Shown here: piece after piece, positions 35,943 to 43,663 of the stretch
Numbering within the stretch: position 1 is the first letter of the stretch
How the letters are laid out: each line of letters starts with the position of its first letter
NCBI GenBank assembly: GCA_001515265.1
Contig: LNDB01000009.1
Span: forward strand, 33,881-97,880
Reading direction: 5' to 3'
Length of the DNA: 64,000 nucleotides
Origin: Candidatus Dichloromethanomonas elyunquensis
GTDB lineage: Bacteria; Bacillota; Desulfitobacteriia; Desulfitobacteriales; Syntrophobotulaceae
Notes under the pieces: model-generated
Seen by the model: the letters and a program-made list of their open reading frames with translations, nothing else
Told to the model about the DNA's origin: nothing
The model's database searches: none
Translations under genes and position numbers: made by a program

Positions 35943-36875
35943 ATGAAAAAAATAACGAGTCTGATACTAATATTTATATTACTGGCAGTTTTCAACGGAT
36001 GTGCCAAAAAAGAAGACTTTGCAGTTAAAGTAAATGATAAGGCTGTATCAATGACAACATACAACCAAAAATTAAATGCGATTAAAACGTATCTTCAAAA
36101 ACAGGGAATAGATTTTAATAGTGATCAGGGTAAAACGACATTGGAAAGTGTCAAAAGTGATCTTTTAGAGAATCTCATCAGCAACGAATTGATCAGTCAA
36201 CAAGTAAGTAAGAGCAAATGGGACTTAAACGATCCTGAGATTGCCAAACAGGTAGAAGACCTCAAGAATCAGATTCCCGATGGGGATTATCAAAAATGGC
36301 TGGACCAGCAGGCTACCACCAACGAAGAGGTAGTAAATTATTTTGCGTTTACAGTTAATGTAGAAAAAGATGTCACGGTAACGGATCAGGATGTTAAACA
36401 ATACTTTGATTCCAATTATTCGAAATATGGTGGACAGGAAGAACAGGTCAAAGCAAGACATATTCTGGTTGCCACTGAACAGGAAGCCTTAGATATTATT
36501 GCCCAGCTGAAAGCAGGCAAGGATTTTGCAACGCTGGCTAAGGAAAAGTCCACGGATACCGGTTCTAAGGATTCCGGCGGAGACCTGGGCTATTTTAGCA
36601 GGGGTCAAATGGTACCCGCTTTTGAAGAAGCCGCATTCAGTCAAAAAATAGGACAGGTCTCCGACAAACCTGTCAAAACTGATTACGGTTATCACGTGAT
36701 TTTTGTTGAAGATCATAAACAGGCTGTAAAGCCTGATTTTGCAAAAGTAAAAGCAAGTGTCCAAAAAGACGCCTTGGACTATGCCAAAAATCAGAAATCT
36801 CAAAGCTACTTTTCCAAACTGAGGCAGGATGCAAAAATCGAATACGCTGAAAGCCTTAAACCAAAAGCTTCTTAA
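35943..36875 (+). CDS. prsA: PrsA-like foldase lipoprotein (parvulin peptidyl-prolyl isomerase)
   Basis: 310 residues. The N-terminus has a lysine pair, a hydrophobic stretch and FNGC as a probable lipobox, with Cys21 as the lipidated residue. The parvulin domain lies at about 160-260, with KARHILVATEQEALDII, DLGYFSRGQMVPAFEEAAF and VKTDYGYHVIFVED. It would assist folding of secreted proteins outside the membrane. The flanking SurA-N-like helices are present. The ribosome site is AAGGAG. The next 240 bases to spoVT hold no gene. Confidence 0.88.
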   Translation: MKKITSLILIFILLAVFNGCAKKEDFAVKVNDKAVSMTTYNQKLNAIKTYLQKQGIDFNSDQGKTTLESVKSDLLENLISNELISQQVSKSKWDLNDPEIAKQVEDLKNQIPDGDYQKWLDQQATTNEEVVNYFAFTVNVEKDVTVTDQDVKQYFDSNYSKYGGQEEQVKARHILVATEQEALDIIAQLKAGKDFATLAKEKSTDTGSKDSGGDLGYFSRGQMVPAFEEAAFSQKIGQVSDKPVKTDYGYHVIFVEDHKQAVKPDFAKVKASVQKDALDYAKNQKSQSYFSKLRQDAKIEYAESLKPKAS

Positions 36876-37117
36876 ATAATGTAACTCACAAGCGAACGAT
36901 GCTAATCGGTAAATTCTTTGGCTTATTCTTGATAATCTGGTAATAATTAAAAATAATCCTTTGTAGATTGATGCGAAAACAGCTCAAACGATGGAATTTA
37001 CAGGTGATTTGTATCGGTATTCTTTTTTTCATAGTATGGAAAAATATGAATAATAAAACTGAACTGGATATATACTAAGATTGAATTAGTTGCTTTGGAA
37101 AAAGGAGGGAGAACTTA

Positions 37118-37666
37118 TTGAAAGCAACCGGAATTGTCAGAAGAATTGATGATCTTGGCCGTGTAGTAATCCCCAAGGAAATCCGGAGGACATTACGGAT
37201 AAGAGAAGGTGATCCACTGGAAATTTTTGTGGATAGAGAAGGGGAAGTCATACTTAAAAAATATTCCCCTATTGGTGAACTTGGAGATTTTGCCAAGGAA
37301 TATGCAGACTCCTTGTTCGAAGCAACAGGGCATATTGCTTGTATCGGGGACAGAGATGTAATTATTGCCGTAGCTGGAGCTTCCAAAAAGGAGTATTTGA
37401 ATAAGCCCCTTGGTACTGCTCCTGAACAGGCAATGGAAGATAGGAAGACAATTTTTACATCAGGCGAAACAACGATCCTGAAAGACGTAGAGGGCGATGA
37501 CAAAGGAAGGGTAACAAGTCAGGTCATTGCGCCAATCATTGCGGAGGGAGATCCGATTGGGGTTGTAATTCTGATGTCCAAAGATCCTAACACAAAAATG
37601 GGCGATCTGGAAACAAAACTGGTAGAAACAGCGGCTGGCTTTTTAGCAAAACAGATGGAGCAGTAA
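37118..37666 (+). CDS. spoVT: Stage V sporulation protein T (SpoVT)
   Basis: 182 residues from a TTG at 37118 with GGAGGG upstream. Residues 1-50 are an AbrB-type swapped-hairpin DNA-binding domain (ATGIVRRIDDLGRVVIPKEI) and residues ~55-180 a GAF domain. SpoVT tunes sigma-G genes in the forespore. CATAGTAT at 37030-37037 resembles a -10 of the sigma-E/G/K group, but the -35 is ambiguous. Position after mfd-prsA and before mazG fits the conserved order. A weak hairpin follows. Confidence 0.95.
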   Translation: MKATGIVRRIDDLGRVVIPKEIRRTLRIREGDPLEIFVDREGEVILKKYSPIGELGDFAKEYADSLFEATGHIACIGDRDVIIAVAGASKKEYLNKPLGTAPEQAMEDRKTIFTSGETTILKDVEGDDKGRVTSQVIAPIIAEGDPIGVVILMSKDPNTKMGDLETKLVETAAGFLAKQMEQ

Positions 37667-37689
37667 GAATAAAGATTAAACTACATTAA

Positions 37690-37724
37690 AAGGCTGTTAA
37701 CAATGAAGTTGACAGTCTTTTACT
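37690..37724 (+). terminator. Weak hairpin terminator after spoVT
   Basis: AAGGCTGTTAAC (37690-37701) pairs with GTTGACAGTCTT (37708-37719), with two wobble pairs and a short T run. Termination is probably partial. Confidence 0.5.
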
Positions 37725-37792
37725 GTTATGAAATGATATCTTTGCACAATAGCAGCTTTATATATATAATCACTAGAAAGGGGGGGTGTGAC

Positions 37793-38959
37793 TTGAAACC
37801 AATTGTTTGGATCATTGGTCTTGGTTCTGGAGGGTTAAACAAGTTAACCCTTGAAACGTATAGGATACTTGACAACGCGGATGTCATTTTTCTTTGGTCT
37901 TTTGAACATCCTGCTGCAACGGATATGATGAATGAAGGTTTTCACTGTGAAGAATTGTTTGCCTCATCAGGTGAGATGGAAGTCGGGGGATGGGAGTCGG
38001 TAATTGAAACGGCAGAGAAACGCCTTCGGGCAAGCCGCTTCCAACTGGCGGTTGCTGCATTACCGGGAGATCCGCTGCGCGAAGGCAAAATAGTATCGGG
38101 CCTGCAGCAAGCCTTAGACGATTGCTATACTGTTGACACCAGTTTATTGGCAAAAGATGACTCCCTTGACCGTTTGACTACAATCATGAAAGAGCTCCGT
38201 TCGGACCGGGGATGTCCATGGGATAAAGAACAGACCCACGAATCCTTGAAGAAGTATATAATTGAAGAAACTTATGAAGTAATCGATGCGATAGATTCCA
38301 AATATATGAATAATTTCTGTGAAGAATTGGGAGACTTATTATTACAAATTGTGTTCCATACGCAAATTGCGGAAGAAGCAAAACACTTTACCCTATCCAA
38401 TGTACTGACTGGAATCTCGGATAAGTTAATACGCCGGCATCCTCATGTTTTTGGAGCGGTGATTGCCGAATCCAGCGAAGAAGTTTTAATTAACTGGGAT
38501 GCAATCAAAAAGAAGGAAAAGAGTTCAGGGGGGGAGGGAAAAAAAGATTCTGCAGATTATTTCAGCATACCTAAAGACCTTCCAGCCCTGATGATGGCGG
38601 AAGCATCCCAAAAAAAGGCTGCAATGATTGGATTTGACTGGGGTAATTATCTCGGTCCTCTTGCCAAAATCCATGAAGAAATCAAAGAGCTGGAAATGGA
38701 AATTGGGAATCGTCAACGGTTAGAAGATGAACTTGGCGACTTGCTGTTTTCTGTTGTTAACCTTTCCCGTTTTGTCGGGATTAATGCTGAAGAAGCTTTA
38801 CGCAAAGCAACAAAGAAATTTCAAAAGAGGTTCCTTAAAATGATGGAGGAAATTGAGAAGGACGGGCTTGTCGCTGAGGAACTTGGTTTATCCAAGTTGG
38901 ATTCTTATTGGGATAAGATAAAAATTGAAGAAAAACCTGGTACTTTGGGTTCAATTTAG
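37793..38959 (+). CDS. mazG: MazG nucleoside triphosphate pyrophosphohydrolase with shortened tetrapyrrole-methylase domain
   Basis: 388 residues from a TTG at 37793 preceded by GGGGGGG. Residues ~1-120 begin like a YabN tetrapyrrole methylase ([21 protein letters not shown]) but cover only about half of the usual ~215 residues, lacking the C-terminal SAM-binding half. Residues ~124-388 are a complete tandem Maz[34 protein letters not shown], then [12 protein letters not shown] and [16 protein letters not shown]. MazG hydrolyses NTPs and lowers mutagenic or signalling nucleotides. The methylase part is probably non-catalytic. Confidence 0.9.
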   Translation: MKPIVWIIGLGSGGLNKLTLETYRILDNADVIFLWSFEHPAATDMMNEGFHCEELFASSGEMEVGGWESVIETAEKRLRASRFQLAVAALPGDPLREGKIVSGLQQALDDCYTVDTSLLAKDDSLDRLTTIMKELRSDRGCPWDKEQTHESLKKYIIEETYEVIDAIDSKYMNNFCEELGDLLLQIVFHTQIAEEAKHFTLSNVLTGISDKLIRRHPHVFGAVIAESSEEVLINWDAIKKKEKSSGGEGKKDSADYFSIPKDLPALMMAEASQKKAAMIGFDWGNYLGPLAKIHEEIKELEMEIGNRQRLEDELGDLLFSVVNLSRFVGINAEEALRKATKKFQKRFLKMMEEIEKDGLVAEELGLSKLDSYWDKIKIEEKPGTLGSI

Positions 38960-39036
38960 TTTCCTTTAGAAGGAAATTGAATTTTAGTATCGAATATAGG
39001 AACTTAAAAGTTTATATTTCATTAGGAGGGAGACTC

Positions 39037-39309
39037 TTGAATAAAGCGGAACTTGTTGCTGCTGTGGCAGAAAAAACAGAATTCACCAAAAAAGATGCCG
39101 AAAAAGCCGTAGGTGCAGTCTTTGACACAATCAGCCAGGCAATGGCAGCTGGTGAAAAAGTCCAACTTGTTGGTTTTGGGACTTTTGAAGTAAAGAAACG
39201 CGAAGAAAGAATTGGAAGAAATCCTCAGACTAAAGCAGAGATTGTTATTCCTGCTTGCAAAGTTCCTGGATTTAAAGCCGGGAAAGCGCTAAAAGAAACC
39301 GTGCAATAA
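39037..39309 (+). CDS. hup: HU-type nucleoid protein
   Basis: 90 residues from a TTG at 39037 with AGGAGGG six bases upstream. The sequence [20 protein letters not shown], then [20 protein letters not shown] (the DNA-binding arm), identifies HU/HBsu. It compacts the chromosome as a homodimer. In Bacillus hup lies elsewhere, but Peptococcaceae often carry it between mazG and the S4 gene. A UUCG-capped terminator follows. Confidence 0.95.
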   Translation: MNKAELVAAVAEKTEFTKKDAEKAVGAVFDTISQAMAAGEKVQLVGFGTFEVKKREERIGRNPQTKAEIVIPACKVPGFKAGKALKETVQ

Positions 39310-39346
39310 TTATTCTATAACAAATTGATAGGTTTCCAAAATACAC

Positions 39347-39371
39347 AGGTTCTTCGGAACCTTGTTTTTTT
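39347..39371 (+). terminator. UUCG-capped terminator after hup
   Basis: AGGTTC (39347-39352), loop TTCG, GAACCT (39357-39362), followed by TG and a run of T. The C(UUCG)G tetraloop makes this a very stable hairpin. Confidence 0.85.
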
Positions 39372-39404
39372 GATGCCAATAGTATTAAGGGAGGCCGAAG
39401 CGGT

Positions 39405-39665
39405 TTGCGGTTAGATAAATTTTTGAAAGTGTCGAGACTTATTAAGAGAAGGACTGTAGCAAAAGATATCTGTGCAGGAGAAAAAGTAAGTGTTAATGGC
39501 CGGTTAGCTAAACCCTCAGCAGAAATCAGACCGGGAGATCTCATCATGATTGATATGAAGAGGCATATTCTGGAAGTGAAAGTACTTCAGGTTTTACCTA
39601 GCGTCAAAGCGGAAGAAGCACCTACCCTCTATGAAGTACTGCGAGACGAAAATAAAGGAGAGTAA
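39405..39665 (+). CDS. rqcP: S4-domain protein RqcP (YabO/Hsp15-like)
   Basis: 86 residues from TTG 39405 with GGGAGG upstream. An S4 RNA-binding domain starts at once (RLDKFLKVSRLIKRRTVAKDIC, GEKVSVNGRLAKPSAEIRPGD). In Bacillus the protein stabilises P-site tRNA in obstructed 50S subunits and supports RqcH-driven alanine tailing. Placement before yabP-yabQ-divIC is the conserved one. A hairpin terminator follows directly. Confidence 0.92.
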   Translation: MRLDKFLKVSRLIKRRTVAKDICAGEKVSVNGRLAKPSAEIRPGDLIMIDMKRHILEVKVLQVLPSVKAEEAPTLYEVLRDENKGE

Positions 39666-39672
39666 TTTGATA

Positions 39673-39701
39673 AAAGATGGTATATGTACCGTCTTTTTTT
39701 T
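39673..39701 (+). terminator. Intrinsic terminator after rqcP
   Basis: AAAGATGGTA (39673-39682) pairs with TACCGTCTTT (39687-39696, one wobble) around a 4-base loop and runs into eight T residues. Confidence 0.85.
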
Positions 39702-39769
39702 ATCTGATATGTCTAAATGCTTTCCATATTGAATATTGTTAAGTCAGGAAAGGATACGGGGGGATGAAT

Positions 39770-40051
39770 ATGGGGGAAAAAAGGGAAGAAAATCAGCATA
39801 AGATCATGATGGAAGATAGAAAATTCCTGATAATTACAGGTGTAAAAAAAGTAAAATCGTTTGATACCAAAGAAATTGTGTTAGATACGCTTAGAGGGGG
39901 TTTGTTCATTAAGGGTCAGGAATTAGGGGTGAAAAACCTTGATCTTGAGCAATCAGAAGTAGAGATAGAGGGTCAAATTGATGTTTTAACTTATTCCAAC
40001 AACCGTCAAGGAGAAACATCCAAGGGCGTTTGGGAAAGAATTTTTAAATAA
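39770..40051 (+). CDS. yabP: Sporulation protein YabP
   Basis: 93 residues from the ATG at 39770; the ATG at 39764 sits directly on the GGGGGG ribosome site and is less likely. The core MEDRKFLIITGVKKVKSFD then VLDTLRGGLFIKGQEL and LDLEQSEVEIEGQIDVLTY match YabP/YqfC. In Bacillus, yabP and yabQ are mother-cell sigma-E genes needed for spore maturation. YabQ follows 31 bases later. Confidence 0.9.
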   Translation: MGEKREENQHKIMMEDRKFLIITGVKKVKSFDTKEIVLDTLRGGLFIKGQELGVKNLDLEQSEVEIEGQIDVLTYSNNRQGETSKGVWERIFK

Positions 40052-40082
40052 TAATTATCTGCCGGGAAGGGGAGAAAATTAA

Positions 40083-40577
40083 ATTAGTGATTTTGCAGTA
40101 ATGCTGATAATCATTTTTAGTGGCGTTTTCGTTGGACTTTGTTTTGATTGTTATCGAATTGCAAGGTGGCGGGTAGGCTTAAATAAAATTTTGACTTTTA
40201 TGGCCGATCTATTCTTTTCTTTTGCGGCACTCTTGGTTATTTTTGTTTTTGCACAAAAAGCAAACTTTCTGGAATTAAGGTTCTATCTTTTTGGCGGTTG
40301 TTTGGCGGGGTTGGTATTATACCTGCGCTTTTTGAGTTCCAGCTCAAAACGACTGTTTAACGTTATTTTTGACATTATATCCGGTATTAAAAATCTGATT
40401 GTCAAAATGATCTTGCGAGTGTATTTCGGAATTAAAGAATTTCTTACAATGCTAATGAGTATTCCTTATGGGATACTGTGTTGGTTTTCTATGTTAATTT
40501 TTAGAATGGCAGAAGCCTTAGGAAGGGAATCTGTGACTAAAGTAAAAGGGCGAATATCCAAAACTCCTAGACGATAA
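40083..40577 (+). CDS. yabQ: Spore cortex protein YabQ, possible ATT start
   Basis: Integral membrane protein with an early GVFVGLCFDCYRIARW signature and four to five hydrophobic helices, matching YabQ. The first ATG (40101) has no ribosome site. The frame stays open back to a TAA ending at 40082, and AAGGGGAG lies 8 bases before an in-frame ATT at 40083. That would add six residues (164 in all). I therefore place the start at ATT with modest confidence; otherwise the protein is 158 residues from 40101. It is needed for cortex formation and operonic with yabP. Confidence 0.8.
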   Translation: MSDFAVMLIIIFSGVFVGLCFDCYRIARWRVGLNKILTFMADLFFSFAALLVIFVFAQKANFLELRFYLFGGCLAGLVLYLRFLSSSSKRLFNVIFDIISGIKNLIVKMILRVYFGIKEFLTMLMSIPYGILCWFSMLIFRMAEALGRESVTKVKGRISKTPRR

Positions 40578-40608
40578 TAGGACTAAAAGGAAAATAATTA
40601 GTAAAGTA

Positions 40609-40637
40609 TTGCTTTTGCCGATTATAGCGTTTATAAT
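40609..40637 (+). promoter_or_regulatory. Promoter of the HTH-divIC unit
   Basis: TTGCTT (40609-40614), a 17-base spacer and TATAAT (40632-40637). Confidence 0.65.
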
Positions 40638-40696
40638 AACAAATACTTAGAAATGTACTTGATCTGTAGGCAATATGTAGTTAGAGGATGACTACA

Positions 40697-40936
40697 ATGC
40701 ATTGGGAAATAAGAGGTTTGGAAAAATTAAGCTTTCGAGAGAGACAAGCAGTTATGTTGAAAGAAAGCGGCCGTTCGAGTGAAGACATCGCAAAAATCCT
40801 CAACCTCGGTACGAGTTCTGTTGCGACATTATTGGCAAGAGCCAAAGTTAAAGGATATCAAATAGTAGGGATCATTCCTGATAACGAGTTGGGACTAAGC
40901 CATTCCCTGACGGAGGATGTTCAGGAAGATGAGTGA
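40697..40936 (+). CDS. Small sigma-70 region 4/LuxR-like helix-turn-helix protein
   Basis: 79 residues from the ATG at 40697, nine bases after AGAGG; the ATG at 40688 abuts that site. LEKLSFRERQAVMLKESGRS then SEDIAKILNLGTSSVATLLA forms a helix-turn-helix like sigma region 4, with the sequence RERQAVML typical of that class. No region 2 or sensor domain is present. It overlaps divIC by eight bases, so it is coupled to a cell-division gene. Its target is unknown. Confidence 0.75.
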   Translation: MHWEIRGLEKLSFRERQAVMLKESGRSSEDIAKILNLGTSSVATLLARAKVKGYQIVGIIPDNELGLSHSLTEDVQEDE

Positions 40937-41243
40937 GAAAAGAGCAGCCAAAAGAAGAAAAAGAAGAATGAACCCTTTGCTGGTTATCGTTCTGGGGACA
41001 TCCCTGATGCTGGCCGGAAGCTGGTCCTATCAATTATTCAAAATCGACCGGTCAATTGAAAGTAAAAAAGCACAGTTAGTTAAACAAAAAGATCAGCTTG
41101 TTGCCCAGAATGATCAATTGCGTCAAGAAATAGAAAAATTAAATACGCCTTCCTATATCGAACAATTAGCCAGAGAAAAACTGGGATTGGTTAGGAAAGG
41201 AGAAATATTAATCGCTCCTAAGGAACAGCAGAAAAAGAATTAG
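40929..41243 (+). CDS. divIC: Septum formation initiator DivIC (FtsB-like)
   Basis: 104 residues from the ATG at 40929; an ATG at 40917 directly touches the GGAGG site. A basic N-terminus (KRAAKRRKRR) is followed by a transmembrane helix (LLVIVLGTSLMLAGSWSYQL). A coiled coil (about 45-75) and the closing YIEQLAREKLGLVRKGEIL typical of FtsB/DivIC complete the protein. It joins DivIB and FtsL in the divisome. A strong terminator follows. The yabR gene found next in Bacillus is absent. Confidence 0.9.
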   Translation: MSEKRAAKRRKRRMNPLLVIVLGTSLMLAGSWSYQLFKIDRSIESKKAQLVKQKDQLVAQNDQLRQEIEKLNTPSYIEQLAREKLGLVRKGEILIAPKEQQKKN

Positions 41244-41260
41244 TGGAATGAAACTACGGA

Positions 41261-41304
41261 CTGCTCCACGGCCATTGAAGGCTGTAGAGCAGCTTTATTT
41301 TTAT
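41261..41304 (+). terminator. Intrinsic terminator after divIC
   Basis: CTGCTC (41261-41266) with CACGGCC pairs with GGCTGTA and GAGCAG (41280-41292) around a 6-base loop, with one mismatch, followed by a T-rich tail. Confidence 0.8.
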
Positions 41305-41417
41305 AATGGAGATTAATTGCCCAAATTGTCAATTATCTAAAAAAAATCGGTGGTGAGAAAAACTTAATATACTTATTGCTGAACTAAGTATAATCATGAT
41401 TGAAATAAGTACTCCAG

Positions 41418-41451
41418 TTAGACATGCTTCGCAAATAAAATCGGCTATAAT
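41418..41451 (+). promoter_or_regulatory. Candidate wide-spaced Spo0A-type promoter of spoIIE
   Basis: TTAGAC (41418-41423) and TATAAT (41446-41451) are 22 bases apart. spoIIE and spoIIG promoters of Bacillus have such abnormally long spacers and depend on Spo0A. No clear Spo0A box (TGTCGAA) is seen, so this is tentative. Confidence 0.35.
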
Positions 41452-41479
41452 TATTCCATTAAATGGAAGAGGTGGCAAT

Positions 41480-43600
41480 ATGGCTGAATGGGCTACTTTT
41501 AAAACTGATAAAATATTGAATAAGATTTTAGGTCCGCTTGGAACATATCTGTTCATTATCGTCTTCGCTTGTATGATTTCAAGAGCAAATATTCTTGGAA
41601 TCTATCCCTTTGCAGTTGCCTATATCGCAGTATTGGCTATGAATAAAAACAAATTAATGATACCGGGTATTACCGGAATTATTCTTGGTATCGTATCCAT
41701 TCAAAATTATGTGCTGCTGGCGGAAGTGCTTCCAAGTTCATTAATTTGCGCATTTGTTATGCCCAAATTAAAAGACAGGAAAGGGGAGTTTATTCTGCTG
41801 CCCCTTCTTACAGCTATCTTTACGATGCTGCCGGGGTTTTTAGTCGCTTGGTTTTCGCATCATTTGGCAGGAGAAAACGTCATCATGCAAATTGCCCGAG
41901 GAATTCTTGCTGCAGGCTTCTCAGTAATTTTTCTTTATGGTTTTCTCAATAAAGACAGCCTTCTGAAGGGAAATTTCAGCGGGGAACAAGGGATGGTCTG
42001 GATACTGATACTTTCTGTCTCCCTCAGTGGACTTCAGGGGCTAACGGTCGGTACAATCAATTTTCAACTCGTTGTACTGAGTTTTTTTATTTTATATGTG
42101 GCAGACCGCTTTGGGGCAGGGTCAGGAGCAGGTACGGGAGCAATCTTAGGCTTCTTGCTCCAGTGGAAATTTGGAATAGGAAATTTAGTGGATGCAGGAA
42201 TTTACGGTCTGATCGGATTTGTTTGCGGAGGATTCCGAAGGTTTGGTAAAGCAGGATTAGCTCTTTCTTTCATGGCTGCAGTCCTTATGATGACTTTCTT
42301 TGTAAATGAAAGATTTTTACCCGCTCACATTTATTCTTCCGGACTGGGTTTATTTCTTTTTATTCTGCTACCCGGGAAAAAGAAAGAAAAAATGAATTTT
42401 AAGAAGCGGGTTATGCCGGAAATAGAGACGACGGTCAGTAAAGTAAAGACATTAGCAGAAATTTTTGACCAACTGGCTTACGGTTTTCAGGCCGCCGGAC
42501 TTGAATCAAAACTAAAACCGGAAGTCCCGGAACTCATGAATGTCCTGGTAGAAAGGATTTGCAAAAATTGTGCGACAGTTAATTATTGTTGGGAAAGAGA
42601 ATTCTACCGGACTTACAATTTTATGTTTGATTTATTTGCCTTGCAGGAAGAAAATGGCTTAGAGGGGTTAGATGACGAAAAAATTCCTCCTGAATGGAAA
42701 AAATATTGCGGCCGTTTACATGAGTTAATCTTAGGGGCGAGATTTATCCTTGAACAGCAGAAAGACCGTGAGGTATGGCAAAAAAGGCTTGCCTTAAACC
42801 GCGATGCTTTAGCAGAACAGTACAGAAGTGTTTCGCAGGTAATCGGGCATTTGGCGCAGGAACTTCATTCCCGGCATAATATTGAGGAGGGAAAACCTCT
42901 GGTGTGGTCGCGCCATCACCGTTTGCTCTTAGATTTAGGGGCAGGGACTTTTATTAAGACCGGAAATGCCATAAGTGGGGATAACTTCAGTACAGTTCCA
43001 CTTTCTCCCCATAAAAGTGCTATGATTGTGTGTGATGGAATGGGGGTTGGAGAAGAAGCCGCCAGAATGAGCTCTGCAGCGCTTACCATTTTGGAACAGC
43101 TCCTAAGCACAGGGTTTGAACCTGAAGGAGCTGTAAAAGCATTAAATGCGATTTTAGTCCTTCGTTCCCCGGAAGAGAGTTTTGTGACAGTCGATATGGT
43201 TATAATAGATTTAGAAGCAGAAAATGCACGGTTGATTAAAATCGGAGCCGCACCAACCTATGTTATTGGGAAAGATCGTGTTGAGATGGTCAAAACATCA
43301 AGCCTTCCGGCCGGAATTCTTAATGACATCGAGATACCGGTGATTGACATTCCATTTAAGGATCAGACTCTTGTGATTGTTACAGACGGTGTATTAGATG
43401 CGGTTAGTAAAGAGGACGATTGGCTGAAAAATTATTTAGAGAGAAACAAAGGGCTTTCTTCACAGGAATTAGCTGATAAAATTGTTAGGGAAGCAGCAAA
43501 ACTATCCGGAGATGTTCTGGAAGATGACGGGGTAGTATTGATCGTAGCAAGAAAAGATCATGCACAAAAAACAAACATAAAAGATGTAAAGGGACTTTGA
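41480..43600 (+). CDS. spoIIE: Stage II sporulation protein E (PP2C phosphatase)
   Basis: 706 residues from the ATG at 41480, with GAGGTGG upstream; the longer frame from 41396 lacks a site and crosses the putative promoter. About ten transmembrane helices fill residues ~20-310. A central FtsZ-interacting region with a cysteine set (ICKNCATVNYCW) follows. The last ~230 residues are a PP2C domain with MIVCDGMGVGEEAARMSS and VTDGVLDAV. SpoIIE dephosphorylates SpoIIAA to release sigma-F after polar septation. Confidence 0.95.
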   Translation: MAEWATFKTDKILNKILGPLGTYLFIIVFACMISRANILGIYPFAVAYIAVLAMNKNKLMIPGITGIILGIVSIQNYVLLAEVLPSSLICAFVMPKLKDRKGEFILLPLLTAIFTMLPGFLVAWFSHHLAGENVIMQIARGILAAGFSVIFLYGFLNKDSLLKGNFSGEQGMVWILILSVSLSGLQGLTVGTINFQLVVLSFFILYVADRFGAGSGAGTGAILGFLLQWKFGIGNLVDAGIYGLIGFVCGGFRRFGKAGLALSFMAAVLMMTFFVNERFLPAHIYSSGLGLFLFILLPGKKKEKMNFKKRVMPEIETTVSKVKTLAEIFDQLAYGFQAAGLESKLKPEVPELMNVLVERICKNCATVNYCWEREFYRTYNFMFDLFALQEENGLEGLDDEKIPPEWKKYCGRLHELILGARFILEQQKDREVWQKRLALNRDALAEQYRSVSQVIGHLAQELHSRHNIEEGKPLVWSRHHRLLLDLGAGTFIKTGNAISGDNFSTVPLSPHKSAMIVCDGMGVGEEAARMSSAALTILEQLLSTGFEPEGAVKALNAILVLRSPEESFVTVDMVIIDLEAENARLIKIGAAPTYVIGKDRVEMVKTSSLPAGILNDIEIPVIDIPFKDQTLVIVTDGVLDAVSKEDDWLKNYLERNKGLSSQELADKIVREAAKLSGDVLEDDGVVLIVARKDHAQKTNIKDVKGL

Positions 43601-43663
43601 CAAAATAGCATATTGCATAGAAAATAAAATTATTCATAATTAACTTTAGGCGGAGGAACATAC

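Noticed and set aside
41244..41479. tRNA gene between divIC and spoIIE, as in some Firmicutes
   Set aside because: No cloverleaf or T-loop GTTCGA-type sequence is present; the hairpin there is a terminator.
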